DNA of 38,499 bases from Planctomycetota bacterium (GCA_014384025.1 JACNGQ010000411.1:1-38499), one strand, 5' to 3'. Shown: positions 1-9,918, counted from the stretch's first letter. Numbers and translations are program-made. The notes: generated by a model from the letters alone, not told the origin.

Positions 1-566
1 GGGATAGCGGCTGCATATTGACTTTTTGGGTCCTGTTGCGGGCCAAAGACATTGAAATACCGAAGTGAAATAGTCTCAAGGCCGAATACCTGATAAAAGA
101 CCGAGCAGTAATATTCGCCAACGAGTTTTGCAACCGCATAAGGTGAAAGCGGCATAGGCTTCATAGTCTCTACCTTCGGTAAAGTCGGAGTATCACCGTA
201 AGCGGAGGAGCTTGCGGCATAGACAAACCGCTTTACACCTGCATCACGGGCGGCCACAAGAAGCGTGAAGGTCGCATCGACACAGTGCCTGTGCGTTGGG
301 ACAGGATTATCAACACTAAGCGGGACAGATGGCAATGCGCCCTGATGCAAAACCACATCGATATCTTTCATGACAGATTGGGCGACCTCTTCATCACCCA
401 TGTCGGCCTGGATAAAATCAACTTTGTCTATTATGGAGGCAAGGTTGCTTTTTTTGCCCGTGAGCAGATTATCAACAACTCTTACAAAGCAGCCCTGCGA
501 GATGAGTTCTCTGCAAATATTCGAACCGATAAAACCTGCTCCCCCGGTTACTAAATATTTTGTCAT
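1..566 (-). CDS. NAD-dependent sugar-nucleotide epimerase/dehydratase, 3' end cut by window
   Basis: About 188 N-terminal residues of an extended short-chain dehydrogenase lie in the window and the rest is beyond base 1. The protein opens with a Rossmann NAD-binding motif, VTGGAGFIGSN, at residues 6-16. An acidic residue (VDN) follows at the end of the second strand, then the catalytic serine region AASSSAYGD and the YxxxK pair in SPYAVAKLVGEYY, then RYFNVFGPQQDP, which is typical of UDP-glucose/UDP-GlcNAc 4-epimerases and related UDP-sugar enzymes. The start is the ATG at 566, with AAGAGG about 8 bases upstream. It is the last visible gene of the minus-strand exopolysaccharide cluster, 117 bases after the Wzc-like gene, so it probably supplies an activated sugar for the polymer. 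Family assignment is firm; the exact substrate cannot be read from a fragment. Confidence 0.9.
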   Translation of the reverse strand, partial: MTKYLVTGGAGFIGSNICRELISQGCFVRVVDNLLTGKKSNLASIIDKVDFIQADMGDEEVAQSVMKDIDVVLHQGALPSVPLSVDNPVPTHRHCVDATFTLLVAARDAGVKRFVYAASSSAYGDTPTLPKVETMKPMPLSPYAVAKLVGEYYCSVFYQVFGLETISLRYFNVFGPQQDPKSQYAAAI

Positions 567-683
567 CAAATAAGCCTCTTAAAAAACCTGCATATTAGTT
601 TAAGGACACGCCACGTTTCGAAATGATAACATAAAGCTCAATGATTGTCACTATTGAATTGAATCTTCAATATTTTTTAAGGC

Positions 684-2948
684 TTAAGTTAAGCCGGCGG
701 CAAGTGCCGCCTTTCTGGCCTTTTTGGCTTTTTTCTCATATTTCCGGTATGACTTGAACTGCTCGTTAAAGTACCCGCCTTTCATAGACCTTGCGGCAAA
801 GAGCACACAGCCGATTATTTTGGCATTTACTTCTTTGAATTCACGGATAGTTCTCTGGGCAGCGCCTCTGCTCGTAGCGGCGGCATTAATTACCAGAACA
901 GTCGTATCAACAAGCCGAGCCAATGCTTTTGCGTCGCTCACCAGCAGGACAGGCGGCCCATCAATTATAATGTGGTCGTAGTTGTTCCGCTGGCGGCCAA
1001 GCAGCTCTTCCATTCTCGGACTGCCGAGCAGCTCCGCCGGATTAGCAGGTAAAGGGCCGCAATCGATTATGTCAAGACCCTCTATGCCGCCGGGCCTTAT
1101 AGCTTCCTGGAAACCGCATTGCTTCATCAGCACGCTGCTCAATCCAAAATCAAAACCTTCAACTCCAAGCTTATCTTCGAGTATATCGGTTTGTATTTTT
1201 GGAAACAGTCTCTCTAATTTGGGTTGTCTGAAATTGGCATCTATCAATAGGACTTTTTTATCCGCGGCAACAAAAGTTGCTGCAAGATTGACCGCCACGG
1301 AAGTGTTCCCGTCCCCCGCCATACCGCTGCTTACAAGCAAAGACTTCAAGGACTCGGCCGTGCCGGATAGCTTTAAGTTCGTCCGGCATCGCCTGTAAGA
1401 CTCGCTTGTAACAGAGTAAGGCGCCAGACGAACAGCATGACAAAGCTCAATGCGGCGAACCTGACTATCTTCGGACGCATCAGGAATAACACCCAAAAGG
1501 GGAATATGTAAATACCTGGCGACGTCACTGGGTGTACGCACCAGGTCATTAACCATTTCAATAAGGAAGGCAAGGCCCACACCAAACATGAGACCCAACA
1601 TCGTCCCGCCGGGGAACCATAGGTACCACTGACGAGAGAAGGACATTTCCAGCGGTATCGGAGCTTCCCCGATTCCCTGGACTTTTGGTGTGTCCGGAGA
1701 ATCATGCAGCATCTTCAATTTCTCGACCTGCTCTTTGATTAAGTCGAGCATTACGATTCTCTCATCTCTTATCTTCAGCCGCTGATCATACTGAACCCGC
1801 GCCGAGTCAAGATCTTTTTTCTGCGCTACCGCCTCCTGCCGCTTTTTTTCCAACAGCTCAAACCTTTCCTGCAAAACATGCAAGCCATCACGGGCATTTG
1901 CGAGATTCGCCCTGCGGGTCAGCTCTCCGATCTCGACCTTTCTTAATTCTCTTCTTTTTTTGATTTCTTCTATCTGCTCCCTCATTTGGAGCACATCTCT
2001 GTGATTTTCACCAAACTTTGTGAGTTTGGCGGAAAGCTGTGCTTCCTGAAAAGCAAGCTGCTGAGCAAGTGTAACCATAACGGCATCTCTTTCTATCGCA
2101 TATTGAACCTGCTCAGTAATAGGGCCTGTCGCCAGGTCCTTAAGATTTGCTATGTCAGCACTAAGCTGCCTTATTCCCAGCTCAAGTGTATTTTTTTCGA
2201 GTTCCAATTCATTCAGCTTCAAAGTGATTGTATGCTGGAAATTACGCCCTGCAGGCATAGCAAGGTCGGTGATGTCCCATCTCACGCGGACATCATCCAG
2301 CCCTTTGTCGGCTGCATCCAGCTCTGCTTTAACTCGGGCCTGCCGCTCTTCAAGAATAACAAGCTCGGCGCTTACCTCTCCTCTTTTCACACTTCCCTGC
2401 TTTGCAATAAACAAACGCACCATTTCGTCAACTATTTCCTTGGCTTCTCTTGCATCACGGCAGGTCATTGAGACTTCAACAAACTCAGCGTCTCTGTGGG
2501 CATAAGCACTTAAATATCTATTCAAATACTTCACTGCTTTTCTCGTGCTCCTGCCTCTGCGTTCAAACCACTGGGTCTCTTTAACTACGTCGCTATTAAG
2601 CAAAGCCTCCAGGCTGCTCTGCTGCTTGATAAGATTAGCTATTGATTGACGGTAGCCGTAAATAATATCCTTTTGTGTCTGAGGCGCAACTATGTCCATA
2701 GGGTCTTTTTCTACAGGTGGAAGAACCTTGATATAAGTTGTAGAGGTATATCTCGGAAAATATTTCTGTAACAGATACCAACCGGCACAGCCGGCCACGA
2801 CGCCCAACATAGTCAGAAAAAATATCAGAAATATGTGCCTGCGCAATATCCCCATAGCCTCTTTCGATGTCATCGAGGCCGCCACCGGGAATCCCTGTCC
2901 AGGCGGTCCTGGTATTCTTTTTGATGCTATTGGTCTTTCTTCGGCCAT
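684..2948 (-). CDS. Wzc-like polysaccharide co-polymerase / BY-kinase with altered P-loop
   Basis: 754 residues with the Wzz/Wzc layout. There is a cytosolic N-terminus, a first membrane helix at about 39-60, a long charged periplasmic coiled coil (about 190-400), a second helix at about 440-462, and a cytosolic tyrosine-kinase-like ATPase domain to the end. Walker A' (VLLIDANFRQP) and Walker B (HIIIDGPPVLLVSDA) are intact. The P-loop reads SGMAGDGNTS: the usual GK(S/T) lysine is Asn548 (codon AAC at 1305-1307). Several tyrosines lie in the last 30 residues, as in the autophosphorylated tail of BY-kinases. The family controls chain length and assembly of exported polysaccharide together with a Wza-type channel, which is encoded at the head of this cluster. 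ATP hydrolysis or kinase activity is doubtful here because of the lost lysine; a structural co-polymerase role is still possible. No clear Shine-Dalgarno was seen before the ATG. Confidence 0.9.
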   Translation of the reverse strand: MAEERPIASKRIPGPPGQGFPVAASMTSKEAMGILRRHIFLIFFLTMLGVVAGCAGWYLLQKYFPRYTSTTYIKVLPPVEKDPMDIVAPQTQKDIIYGYRQSIANLIKQQSSLEALLNSDVVKETQWFERRGRSTRKAVKYLNRYLSAYAHRDAEFVEVSMTCRDAREAKEIVDEMVRLFIAKQGSVKRGEVSAELVILEERQARVKAELDAADKGLDDVRVRWDITDLAMPAGRNFQHTITLKLNELELEKNTLELGIRQLSADIANLKDLATGPITEQVQYAIERDAVMVTLAQQLAFQEAQLSAKLTKFGENHRDVLQMREQIEEIKKRRELRKVEIGELTRRANLANARDGLHVLQERFELLEKKRQEAVAQKKDLDSARVQYDQRLKIRDERIVMLDLIKEQVEKLKMLHDSPDTPKVQGIGEAPIPLEMSFSRQWYLWFPGGTMLGLMFGVGLAFLIEMVNDLVRTPSDVARYLHIPLLGVIPDASEDSQVRRIELCHAVRLAPYSVTSESYRRCRTNLKLSGTAESLKSLLVSSGMAGDGNTSVAVNLAATFVAADKKVLLIDANFRQPKLERLFPKIQTDILEDKLGVEGFDFGLSSVLMKQCGFQEAIRPGGIEGLDIIDCGPLPANPAELLGSPRMEELLGRQRNNYDHIIIDGPPVLLVSDAKALARLVDTTVLVINAAATSRGAAQRTIREFKEVNAKIIGCVLFAARSMKGGYFNEQFKSYRKYEKKAKKARKAALAAGLT

Positions 2949-3019
2949 TCTGCTATCTACTCGGAACCAACCAATAAAACAATCCTCATACTACGCACAG
3001 CGATATTTTATACAAGGCA

Positions 3020-6000
3020 TTACGGCGAAAGCCGCTCGATAGCCTCATTGATTCGCTGCCTGATTTTCTGCGATAATCCGTCTTCTCCTGCACCCAATGC
3101 CTGTCTATAAGCAGCAATCGCTTCATTTTTCGCACCAAGTGCTTCTTTAATCAAACCCTTATGCTCGTACACTTCCGCCGGTACGAGAACATTATTCTGT
3201 TGATATTGCTGCAACGAGGCCGCCACAAATTCAAATGCCTGCGAATTGTCACCTTTTTTATGCAGCACATAAGCATAAGTATCCAGGTAGCCGGGATTAT
3301 TCGGCTGTTCATCAAGCGCGCGCCTGGCGTATTGAAGAGCTTCCGGAAGCCTTTCATTATTTTCAGCAAGAAAATACGCTAAATCGTTTAGAATAATGGT
3401 ATTACTCGGCATTTTAGTTAGCAGACTTTTGTAAACTGTGATAGCAGCCGAGAGATAATTTTTATCGGAACTTGTCTCATATGCGAGGGTTAAAACGTCC
3501 GCTTTCTTCATTGTGTATTCGACCCTGCGGGAGCTGTCGGGATCAGTCAGGTTTATGCATTTTTCAATATAATCTATTGCTTTATCGAACTCATTGTTAA
3601 TCTTTGTCAAATTAAACATAGCAAAATTGGCGGCAATCGAATCCGGATTGGTTTCGAGCTTTTGCCTGCAATAATTCAAAACTTCATCAGGCCCAAGCAT
3701 AAGGAGCATTCTCAGCAAAGTTTCAGAAGCAAGTGTTTCATCTTCACCCGCTTTATCAACAGCTTTGTGACAATATTCGACAGCAGTTATTTTATCGCCG
3801 AGCTTCAGCTTGGCTTGAGCCATTCGCAAATACGCTATGGAGGCAAAGCTGCCATCAGGATATTTTCCGCACTCCTGTAAAACCTCGTCCAGCTTCCGAG
3901 GATTCCAATTTCCCGTATTCTGTTCTCCCGCTCCGAGGATAAGGGCATTCATATATCCGTCGAACGCCGCAGCATACATCGCATCGGGTACCTCGTTTGA
4001 GCCATTACCGGCAAGATGTGCCTGGCTCCTGAGCAAATAAGCTTTCTTATACAATTGCTCGGCTTTGTCGAAATCACCCGTTTTAACGGCAAATGCACCG
4101 GCTCGATTAAGCCACTGTACACTGTCAGGGAATTTTTCAAGCGTCTCTTCATAGAATTTCTTCAAGGCCGGTTTTCTGTCAAGCCGTGAATAAATGTTTT
4201 CAAGCAATAATCCGGCTTCGGAGTGAATGCCGGGAGTGTTAATCGTAACTTTAAGCTCGGTTATGGCATCCTCGTATCGCTCGGCGCCCATATAAGCCTT
4301 AGCCAGAGAAATTCGAGTAGCAGGCTCATCGAACAATAATTTGCTTTCTCTAAGGTCACTGATTGCCTTATTATAATCTGCAAGAAAGAAATTAATTTCA
4401 CCTCTTAATCGCCATGCCACCGGGTTGTTTCTGTTGGTCTGGAGATTTCTGTTAGTCAGCTCCAACGCCTTCTGCAGTTGTCCCTGTCTCATCAGCAGCC
4501 AGCCTTCAAGCAAAAGTATTCTGCGTTCACTTGGATACTTTTCCTTAAAACTCTGTACTTTGTATTCAGCTTCCCTGATAAGACCGGCTCTAAGAAAAGC
4601 CTCAATTTGAACAAGATTATTTTCTACAGTATCTTTGAACGCTATAAGCTCACTGGAATAATTCTTTACAGCCTCCCTGTCGTTGGTTTTCTCGGCAACA
4701 AGCAAAAGACCTCTGAGAACTGCCGCATCCTTAGTGCCGCCTTCGTATAATTGATCCAGCACCCTCTTTGCATCGTTGTATCGGCCTTGCTGAAAATAAT
4801 GGTCCCAAAGCAATTTCTGCTCCTGAGATTCCTCCAGCAGAGCCGTTGCCTTTTCATCCTGACCAATTGCCCGAAAATATTCAGCATAGTAATAAAGCAT
4901 CTGCTTGTCCTGAGGATTTATTTTTCTCGCCTGCTCGAAAGACGAAGCAGCAATACCAAATATCGCATCCTTGAGCTTCGAATTGGTTTCTTTGACAGCC
5001 ACTTGAGTTGCCAATTGACCGAGAAGTAAAACATTTTCCATATTTGGAGCTGCGCTTTGCAGGTCCTGGCGAATTGCAATCGCCCTCATGGGTTCTGTCG
5101 GTGCTATATACTCCGCATACAGGCTCAGCAAAGACAAATCGCCGCGATTCAGCGCTATTGCCCTTTCCAGGGCAGTTCTGACTTCAACCACTTGCGCAGA
5201 AGAGACGCTATCACTAAGCTTTTGATTTCGATTATATAAAACGTTGGCCGATGCTTTTGCAATAATTCCATCCAGAGGATTTAAAGATGCGGCTTTGCGA
5301 ATGTCCTCCATAGATGCATGCTCATTTCCAAGAGCAGCGTTGATTTCGCTTCTGAGCATATAAGCGTATGAAAATACGGGTCTTTGTTTCAAACTTTTGT
5401 TGATTGTCGCCAAAGCATCTTCGAATTTACCTTGAGCCATTGCCAAGCGGGTTGCAAAAATCTGCCCCTGACAATTATCGAGGTTTTCACGGCTTGATGT
5501 CTGTGTAATTTGCTTCGCCAGCTCCCAGTCTTTTGTGGTAAGCGCTATATCCAAAAGATGGCTCGCGGCAATTTGCACATATTCAAAAGCAGGCCCCTCG
5601 GCTACAAGCTGCTGCGAAGTTCCTGTTTCTACAATCCTGTTTAAATGGAGAATCGCTTTTTCAGTTTCGCCGTTCCTGCGATAAAATATTCCAAGCTGCG
5701 TTGCGCGGAGAACAGGGTCAGTGATACTCGAAAGCACCTGCTCTTCTATTTCTTTGAGTCTTTGCTGCGAAATATTTGACGGGTCAGGTTCGGAGAGTAT
5801 CTGTTTATAAACCTGCACTATTATATTATCCGGAAAATGTCCTAAATACTTATCGACCAAATTTTCAGCTCGACTTGCCTGGCCTTGCGCTATGTAATTT
5901 CTGCAAATACCAACAATAGAATTTTGTCCAACAGAATTCGGCTCTACCAGTAGCAGTTTTTCCAACAGTTCCGCCTCATGCCGCCAGTAGCCTTTCAATT

Positions 6001-8026
6001 CTTCTGTCATTACACCGATGTCGGCCGTGAATCCGACAGGCTCTTTTTCTTCAGGTTCTGTTTGCAAGGGGATAATGTCTGAGCTTTCACGCATTTCCTT
6101 TTGCGCCATATTCAGTTGCATTTGCCTGATTCTGGTCTGCGTCAGCGCCAGTCTTAGCTTAATCGTATCCGGCTCATCCTGCATCCTGGCCGACAATTCT
6201 TTCTCAGCCTCGTCAAACTGCTTTGCTCCGATATAACTTTTGATACGAAGTATCCGGCTTCTCTCATTCGGCCCATAATACTCTTCAAAAGCATTTATAT
6301 TGTGTATGGCGTCCGACCAGTTACCGAACTTCATAATCACATCTACATAATCCAAACGCGCTTCAGGTTTAATCTCACTAATTCCTGAAAAGAGCGCACT
6401 TACCAGAAATTCAGCGACCACACCAATCTCGGGACTGTCCTTGAAAATCTTCGCCAGAGTGTAAGAAAGTTGTGAAAATTCGTCGTCTTTAGGCCAGGAG
6501 GATGGCTCAGGCGGTTTAAGTGCCTTAAACTTTTCGAAAGCTGTATATAAGTCTTTAATAGCGGCTGCTTTATTTCCCTTCGCAAGCTCAAGCATTCCTT
6601 TCCACTTAATAATGAAAGGCTCTTCGCCGCTGCCAAAAATCTGCTCTATTTCGTGTACGGCCTGCTCAGCACCTGTCATCCAAACAGCAATTTGCGATGG
6701 ACTATCAGGTTCACCCGGTTCAAGTATCTGCTCGATGTAGCAATTTGCGAGAAAAGCATACAGCATAAATCTGTTGGTTATATTAGCGCGATGTCGAGGG
6801 CCGGGTTTATCCTGGGCATCGGGTAGAGTAAGTGCATTCCTGGCCGTCTCTATGGCTTTATATACCTGGTTTTTTCGACTATAAAGAGAAAATTTTCGGT
6901 AGTATAAATTGGCCGCACTTATCGAATAAATCACATTTTGCCCATCCAGCCTCATCGCCTGTTCAACAGCCTCTATAGCCTTATCAAGCTTCTCCGGGCC
7001 CAGCCGCGGACCTGTAAAGGACGAATAAGCCGAATAAAATTGAGACATTGCAGCAAATGCCTCTGCGCTGGAATCGAAATTACTTACAAGCGACAAATAC
7101 TCCGGTTCAAGTGCTTCAACCTGTTCCTTCTGCTGGGCAGGATCGCTGTTTTTAGAAAGCATAAGCTTCATTGCCAGAAGATTAATATGTGCTCTCGGCT
7201 CAGTCCGGGCTACCTGAACCGCCTGCTCTAAAATTGCCGTTGCCTGTTTTACAGCTTTTTCTCTTTCTTCAGGGCCGCCTCGTGAAGCCAACAGTTCCCC
7301 TTTTGTCATTGTAACCATAGCCAGATACCAATAGGCATCTATATTACCTGGCTCATACTCCTGGACTTTCTTCAAATCATCGACTGCCAGATCAAGCGAT
7401 TTGTCCCTGTCGGTGACCGCCCCCATAGATGCCATCTCCAATGCTGCCCTGCCTCTTAGTAGATACAAGTACGGCCCCAGCCGTTGCTGGCTCGCACTTT
7501 TTTCGTTTTCAAAGACATCCCACTTGGCCGTATCCTCTCCAAGCAGGTCTGCATCTTCCGCCACTTTCAAAAATTCCGACGCCTGCTTGTGCACCTCCTG
7601 CCAGGGACCGCCTATGCTGCTGTCAGACAGTATGTGAAAATATTTTAACCGCCCAAATCGTGCTTTCGGATTATTGGGATTTATTCTTATTATTTCGTCC
7701 CAACACCCCAATACAAAGGGCCATTCCTTATCCTCAACTTCGAGGTACATATCCACCATTTTAAACAGTACCTCTTCTCTGAGATCTTCGGTTTTTGCCC
7801 TCGCATATGCTCCGCGAAAACTGCTTTCAGCCCTGTCATAGTTTTGCTGCTTTATTTGTTCATCGGTTGCCTGTCGTGCTGCTTGCAGAGCATCCTCAGC
7901 ATCTTTGATCAATTCTTGGGGATCTCCGCTTAACTGAAACATTACGAAAATGGCCCCCAGGGCAAGAACTACAAAAATCACTGAGCCGATAAGTGCAACT
8001 TTTTTATTTAACCTCCTGTTTGCCAT
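3020..8026 (-). CDS. Giant membrane-anchored TPR-repeat protein of exopolysaccharide/exosortase cluster
   Basis: 1668 residues. A basic N-terminus (ANRRLNKK) and one hydrophobic helix at about 10-31 (VALIGSVIFVVLALGAIFVM) form a signal anchor. There is no lipobox, so the body should face the periplasm. The remainder is almost wholly alpha-helical and made of degenerate tetratricopeptide repeats from about residue 35 to the C-terminus, recognisable by recurring W/Y-A-G-Y-F-A-P spacing such as NNPKARFGRLKYF and DAYWYLAMVTM, and ending with NEAIAAYRQALGAGEDG. The start has AAGGAG 8 bases upstream. It lies 81 bases after the EpsI-type gene and 71 bases before the Wzc-like gene. Large TPR proteins often accompany exosortase loci (the PrsT type is a lipoprotein) and polysaccharide exporters such as PelB and BcsC, where they act as periplasmic scaffolds. 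No outer-membrane barrel is evident here. The scaffold role is inferred. Confidence 0.85.
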   Translation of the reverse strand: MANRRLNKKVALIGSVIFVVLALGAIFVMFQLSGDPQELIKDAEDALQAARQATDEQIKQQNYDRAESSFRGAYARAKTEDLREEVLFKMVDMYLEVEDKEWPFVLGCWDEIIRINPNNPKARFGRLKYFHILSDSSIGGPWQEVHKQASEFLKVAEDADLLGEDTAKWDVFENEKSASQQRLGPYLYLLRGRAALEMASMGAVTDRDKSLDLAVDDLKKVQEYEPGNIDAYWYLAMVTMTKGELLASRGGPEEREKAVKQATAILEQAVQVARTEPRAHINLLAMKLMLSKNSDPAQQKEQVEALEPEYLSLVSNFDSSAEAFAAMSQFYSAYSSFTGPRLGPEKLDKAIEAVEQAMRLDGQNVIYSISAANLYYRKFSLYSRKNQVYKAIETARNALTLPDAQDKPGPRHRANITNRFMLYAFLANCYIEQILEPGEPDSPSQIAVWMTGAEQAVHEIEQIFGSGEEPFIIKWKGMLELAKGNKAAAIKDLYTAFEKFKALKPPEPSSWPKDDEFSQLSYTLAKIFKDSPEIGVVAEFLVSALFSGISEIKPEARLDYVDVIMKFGNWSDAIHNINAFEEYYGPNERSRILRIKSYIGAKQFDEAEKELSARMQDEPDTIKLRLALTQTRIRQMQLNMAQKEMRESSDIIPLQTEPEEKEPVGFTADIGVMTEELKGYWRHEAELLEKLLLVEPNSVGQNSIVGICRNYIAQGQASRAENLVDKYLGHFPDNIIVQVYKQILSEPDPSNISQQRLKEIEEQVLSSITDPVLRATQLGIFYRRNGETEKAILHLNRIVETGTSQQLVAEGPAFEYVQIAASHLLDIALTTKDWELAKQITQTSSRENLDNCQGQIFATRLAMAQGKFEDALATINKSLKQRPVFSYAYMLRSEINAALGNEHASMEDIRKAASLNPLDGIIAKASANVLYNRNQKLSDSVSSAQVVEVRTALERAIALNRGDLSLLSLYAEYIAPTEPMRAIAIRQDLQSAAPNMENVLLLGQLATQVAVKETNSKLKDAIFGIAASSFEQARKINPQDKQMLYYYAEYFRAIGQDEKATALLEESQEQKLLWDHYFQQGRYNDAKRVLDQLYEGGTKDAAVLRGLLLVAEKTNDREAVKNYSSELIAFKDTVENNLVQIEAFLRAGLIREAEYKVQSFKEKYPSERRILLLEGWLLMRQGQLQKALELTNRNLQTNRNNPVAWRLRGEINFFLADYNKAISDLRESKLLFDEPATRISLAKAYMGAERYEDAITELKVTINTPGIHSEAGLLLENIYSRLDRKPALKKFYEETLEKFPDSVQWLNRAGAFAVKTGDFDKAEQLYKKAYLLRSQAHLAGNGSNEVPDAMYAAAFDGYMNALILGAGEQNTGNWNPRKLDEVLQECGKYPDGSFASIAYLRMAQAKLKLGDKITAVEYCHKAVDKAGEDETLASETLLRMLLMLGPDEVLNYCRQKLETNPDSIAANFAMFNLTKINNEFDKAIDYIEKCINLTDPDSSRRVEYTMKKADVLTLAYETSSDKNYLSAAITVYKSLLTKMPSNTIILNDLAYFLAENNERLPEALQYARRALDEQPNNPGYLDTYAYVLHKKGDNSQAFEFVAASLQQYQQNNVLVPAEVYEHKGLIKEALGAKNEAIAAYRQALGAGEDGLSQKIRQRINEAIERLSP

Positions 8027-8107
8027 GAATTAAACTCCTTATTGGATATTTTGGATTTTCCTTTATATCATACTGCTACGTCTTTGGTCTTCACCGAGAC
8101 GAGCGAT

Positions 8108-8863
8108 TCACTTTTCCCAGTCAGGCCAGTGTTTTGTTTCTAAAACAGGCAAAATCACGGACAGGAGCTTTTCACTTGCTTTAACTGCCTGCTCTTTGCT
8201 GGGTGGAATCAGCGTCTGGTTAAAAATCAGCTCAACCTTGCAAAAATACGAAGATTTCCGGAAAAGGTTCTTATTCAAAGCTATCCGGGCTTCTTCTCTG
8301 GAAGCCGCATATTCTCCATTGACCTTAAATAAGTACAAAACCGGGAATTTTTCTCCTCTTTGCCAGAGGTTGGCTTTCGTACTGCCAAAAACAAGATGTT
8401 TTCCTCGCAATTTTCTCTCAAATCCGGCATTGTTGTTTATTTCCAGCGTTACACTGTCGGATGCCAATTTTTGAAAACCCCCACCGGCATAGCACTCTTC
8501 CGGTACATGCGGCACTCTGTCGGGAAGCTGGTAATAAGTAATAAACATCATACATTTTTCAGCCGCACTATTATCTTCCGCTTCGGTGTCTTCCAGAATC
8601 CACTGGATGTAATCTTCGGTCCCTAATGCAGCGATTATTTCCTCGTTCTCTATTTTTAATTTTGATATTACTCTGTAAGAAGCTAAATCACTTTCATCCA
8701 GAAGGTCAAAAGATTTCTTCAACGGCAGCGGTTCCTTTTTCAAGTACACTCCGAAGCTTTTTACAGCTATCGACATACCGGCCCCGGCTGTTGTCAGCAC
8801 TGCAACACATATCAAAAAAGCCGGCTGAAAATATACTCGTATATTGTTTCTAATATCCCGCAT
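8108..8863 (-). CDS. Exosortase-associated EpsI-family protein
   Basis: About 251 residues. An N-terminal membrane helix at about 15-36 (FLICVAVLTTAGAGMSIAV) is followed by a periplasmic domain. The diagnostic stretch is VPHVPEECYAGGGF, matching the H-x-PE-x-C-x-x-G-x-G-(W/F) signature of EpsI (DUF3485) proteins that pair with or are fused to exosortases. Its ATG overlaps the exosortase stop by one base (TGATG), a sign of translational coupling; a GTG three bases upstream is an alternative start. The role of EpsI is not settled; it is thought to help the exosortase process or hand over its substrates. The basis for the name is this motif plus its position, so a weaker similarity search could place it just outside the core family. 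Confidence 0.8.
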   Translation of the reverse strand: MRDIRNNIRVYFQPAFLICVAVLTTAGAGMSIAVKSFGVYLKKEPLPLKKSFDLLDESDLASYRVISKLKIENEEIIAALGTEDYIQWILEDTEAEDNSAAEKCMMFITYYQLPDRVPHVPEECYAGGGFQKLASDSVTLEINNNAGFERKLRGKHLVFGSTKANLWQRGEKFPVLYLFKVNGEYAASREEARIALNKNLFRKSSYFCKVELIFNQTLIPPSKEQAVKASEKLLSVILPVLETKHWPDWEK

Positions 8864-9918
8864 CACTTATTACGCCTATCAGGCTGCGTCGGACTTCGCC
8901 TCGACGAGCGAACCACAATATCTTCATTAACGATGTCACTGCCTTCAATAAACAAACTCGACATAAACCACGCCAGAAAACCATACAAACCGAATGCCAA
9001 AGGTAACATCATGAATCCCAGACTGTCGTGATAAATTCCCTGTGTGTATTTCGGATGTATCAGCACATAAATAAAGCCAGTTATTGTAACCCGCACAATA
9101 TTACAGAATATCGCTATAGGTATCGTACAGGCTAAAAGAACTAATCGCTGCCATAAAGGTCTATGGTGTAAATATGCCATCGCAACGCCCAAAGCCAAAA
9201 AGGCCATCAACAGACGCATCCCGCTGCAGGCCTCAGCGACATTAAGTGAAGGCTCCAGTTGCCGTCCCTTATATATCACATCTATAACAACACCGTTGAC
9301 AGTGGCTTCCATCCCGCCTACCAGATTCAGTAATGCAGTTGCTACAGAAGCGGCAAGATGCCGCATCGGCATAGTAAGGCTAACATAGTATCTACGAGGC
9401 AATGGCACAGCAAAAATTAAATAAACTATCGGCAGCCACGTATATTTCACCAGGCGCCATCCACCTAAAAACAACACAATCGCACCAAGCGTTGCTATCA
9501 TACCAATAGGTCTTAGGTATCCGTACTGAAGCTGAACAATATTGAAAGGATAAAACAAAACCCCGCATATCAGGAAAAACAGGCCAATATAGTTTGGTTT
9601 TAACTCATTATTCCGAACAGAGCGGAGAACCTCTTCTTTGTGCTGGTTAATAAAATATAAACTGAACATTGGGATTAGAAAGCCGTGCGACCAACTGCTG
9701 TCCGTAAGCCATCTGTGGATAATGGTCCGAATCTCATCGCGAAAAAGATAACAGAATAGTATTCCTATGATAAGAATTTTAATGTAATTATGCAGCCCGA
9801 GCCGGCTCCAGTGCTGCTTTTGAAGCGGTGCACTTGTTTGTTGTATTTGATAATTCATTGTACAACTCTTAGCATAATCAGGCCTATTTACAACAGAAGA
9901 GATGATATCGTACACCAT
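8863..9918 (-). CDS. Exosortase (membrane cysteine transpeptidase-like)
   Basis: 351 residues from the first in-frame ATG. A second ATG at 9858 (331 residues) has AAGAG seven bases upstream and is the likelier start, since 9918 has no ribosome site. About eight membrane helices are visible. The catalytic triad of the family is present: Cys231 in AEACSGMRLLMAF, Arg276 in CNIVRVTITGF and His297 in GIYHDSLGFMMLP (numbering from 9918). Exosortases cleave C-terminal sorting signals of PEP-CTERM type and attach proteins to the surface, usually in genomes that make exopolysaccharide. It overlaps the EpsI-type partner and follows the Wza-like gene after 78 bases that contain a strong terminator hairpin. 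The exosortase subtype is not assigned. No gene in this window carries a recognisable PEP-CTERM tail. Confidence 0.92.
   Translation of the reverse strand: MVYDIISSVVNRPDYAKSCTMNYQIQQTSAPLQKQHWSRLGLHNYIKILIIGILFCYLFRDEIRTIIHRWLTDSSWSHGFLIPMFSLYFINQHKEEVLRSVRNNELKPNYIGLFFLICGVLFYPFNIVQLQYGYLRPIGMIATLGAIVLFLGGWRLVKYTWLPIVYLIFAVPLPRRYYVSLTMPMRHLAASVATALLNLVGGMEATVNGVVIDVIYKGRQLEPSLNVAEACSGMRLLMAFLALGVAMAYLHHRPLWQRLVLLACTIPIAIFCNIVRVTITGFIYVLIHPKYTQGIYHDSLGFMMLPLAFGLYGFLAWFMSSLFIEGSDIVNEDIVVRSSRRSPTQPDRRNK

Noticed and set aside
640-680. Inverted repeat TATTGAA...TTCAATA followed by T-run near 649-676 as terminator of the Wzc-like gene
   Set aside because: The T-run is on the plus strand, not downstream of the hairpin in the direction of the minus-strand gene, and the stem is all A-T rich.
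1986-2505. Plus-strand frames of 117-161 codons opposite the Wzc-like gene
   Set aside because: They are antisense to the coiled-coil part of a well-supported gene; no motif or ribosome site was found.
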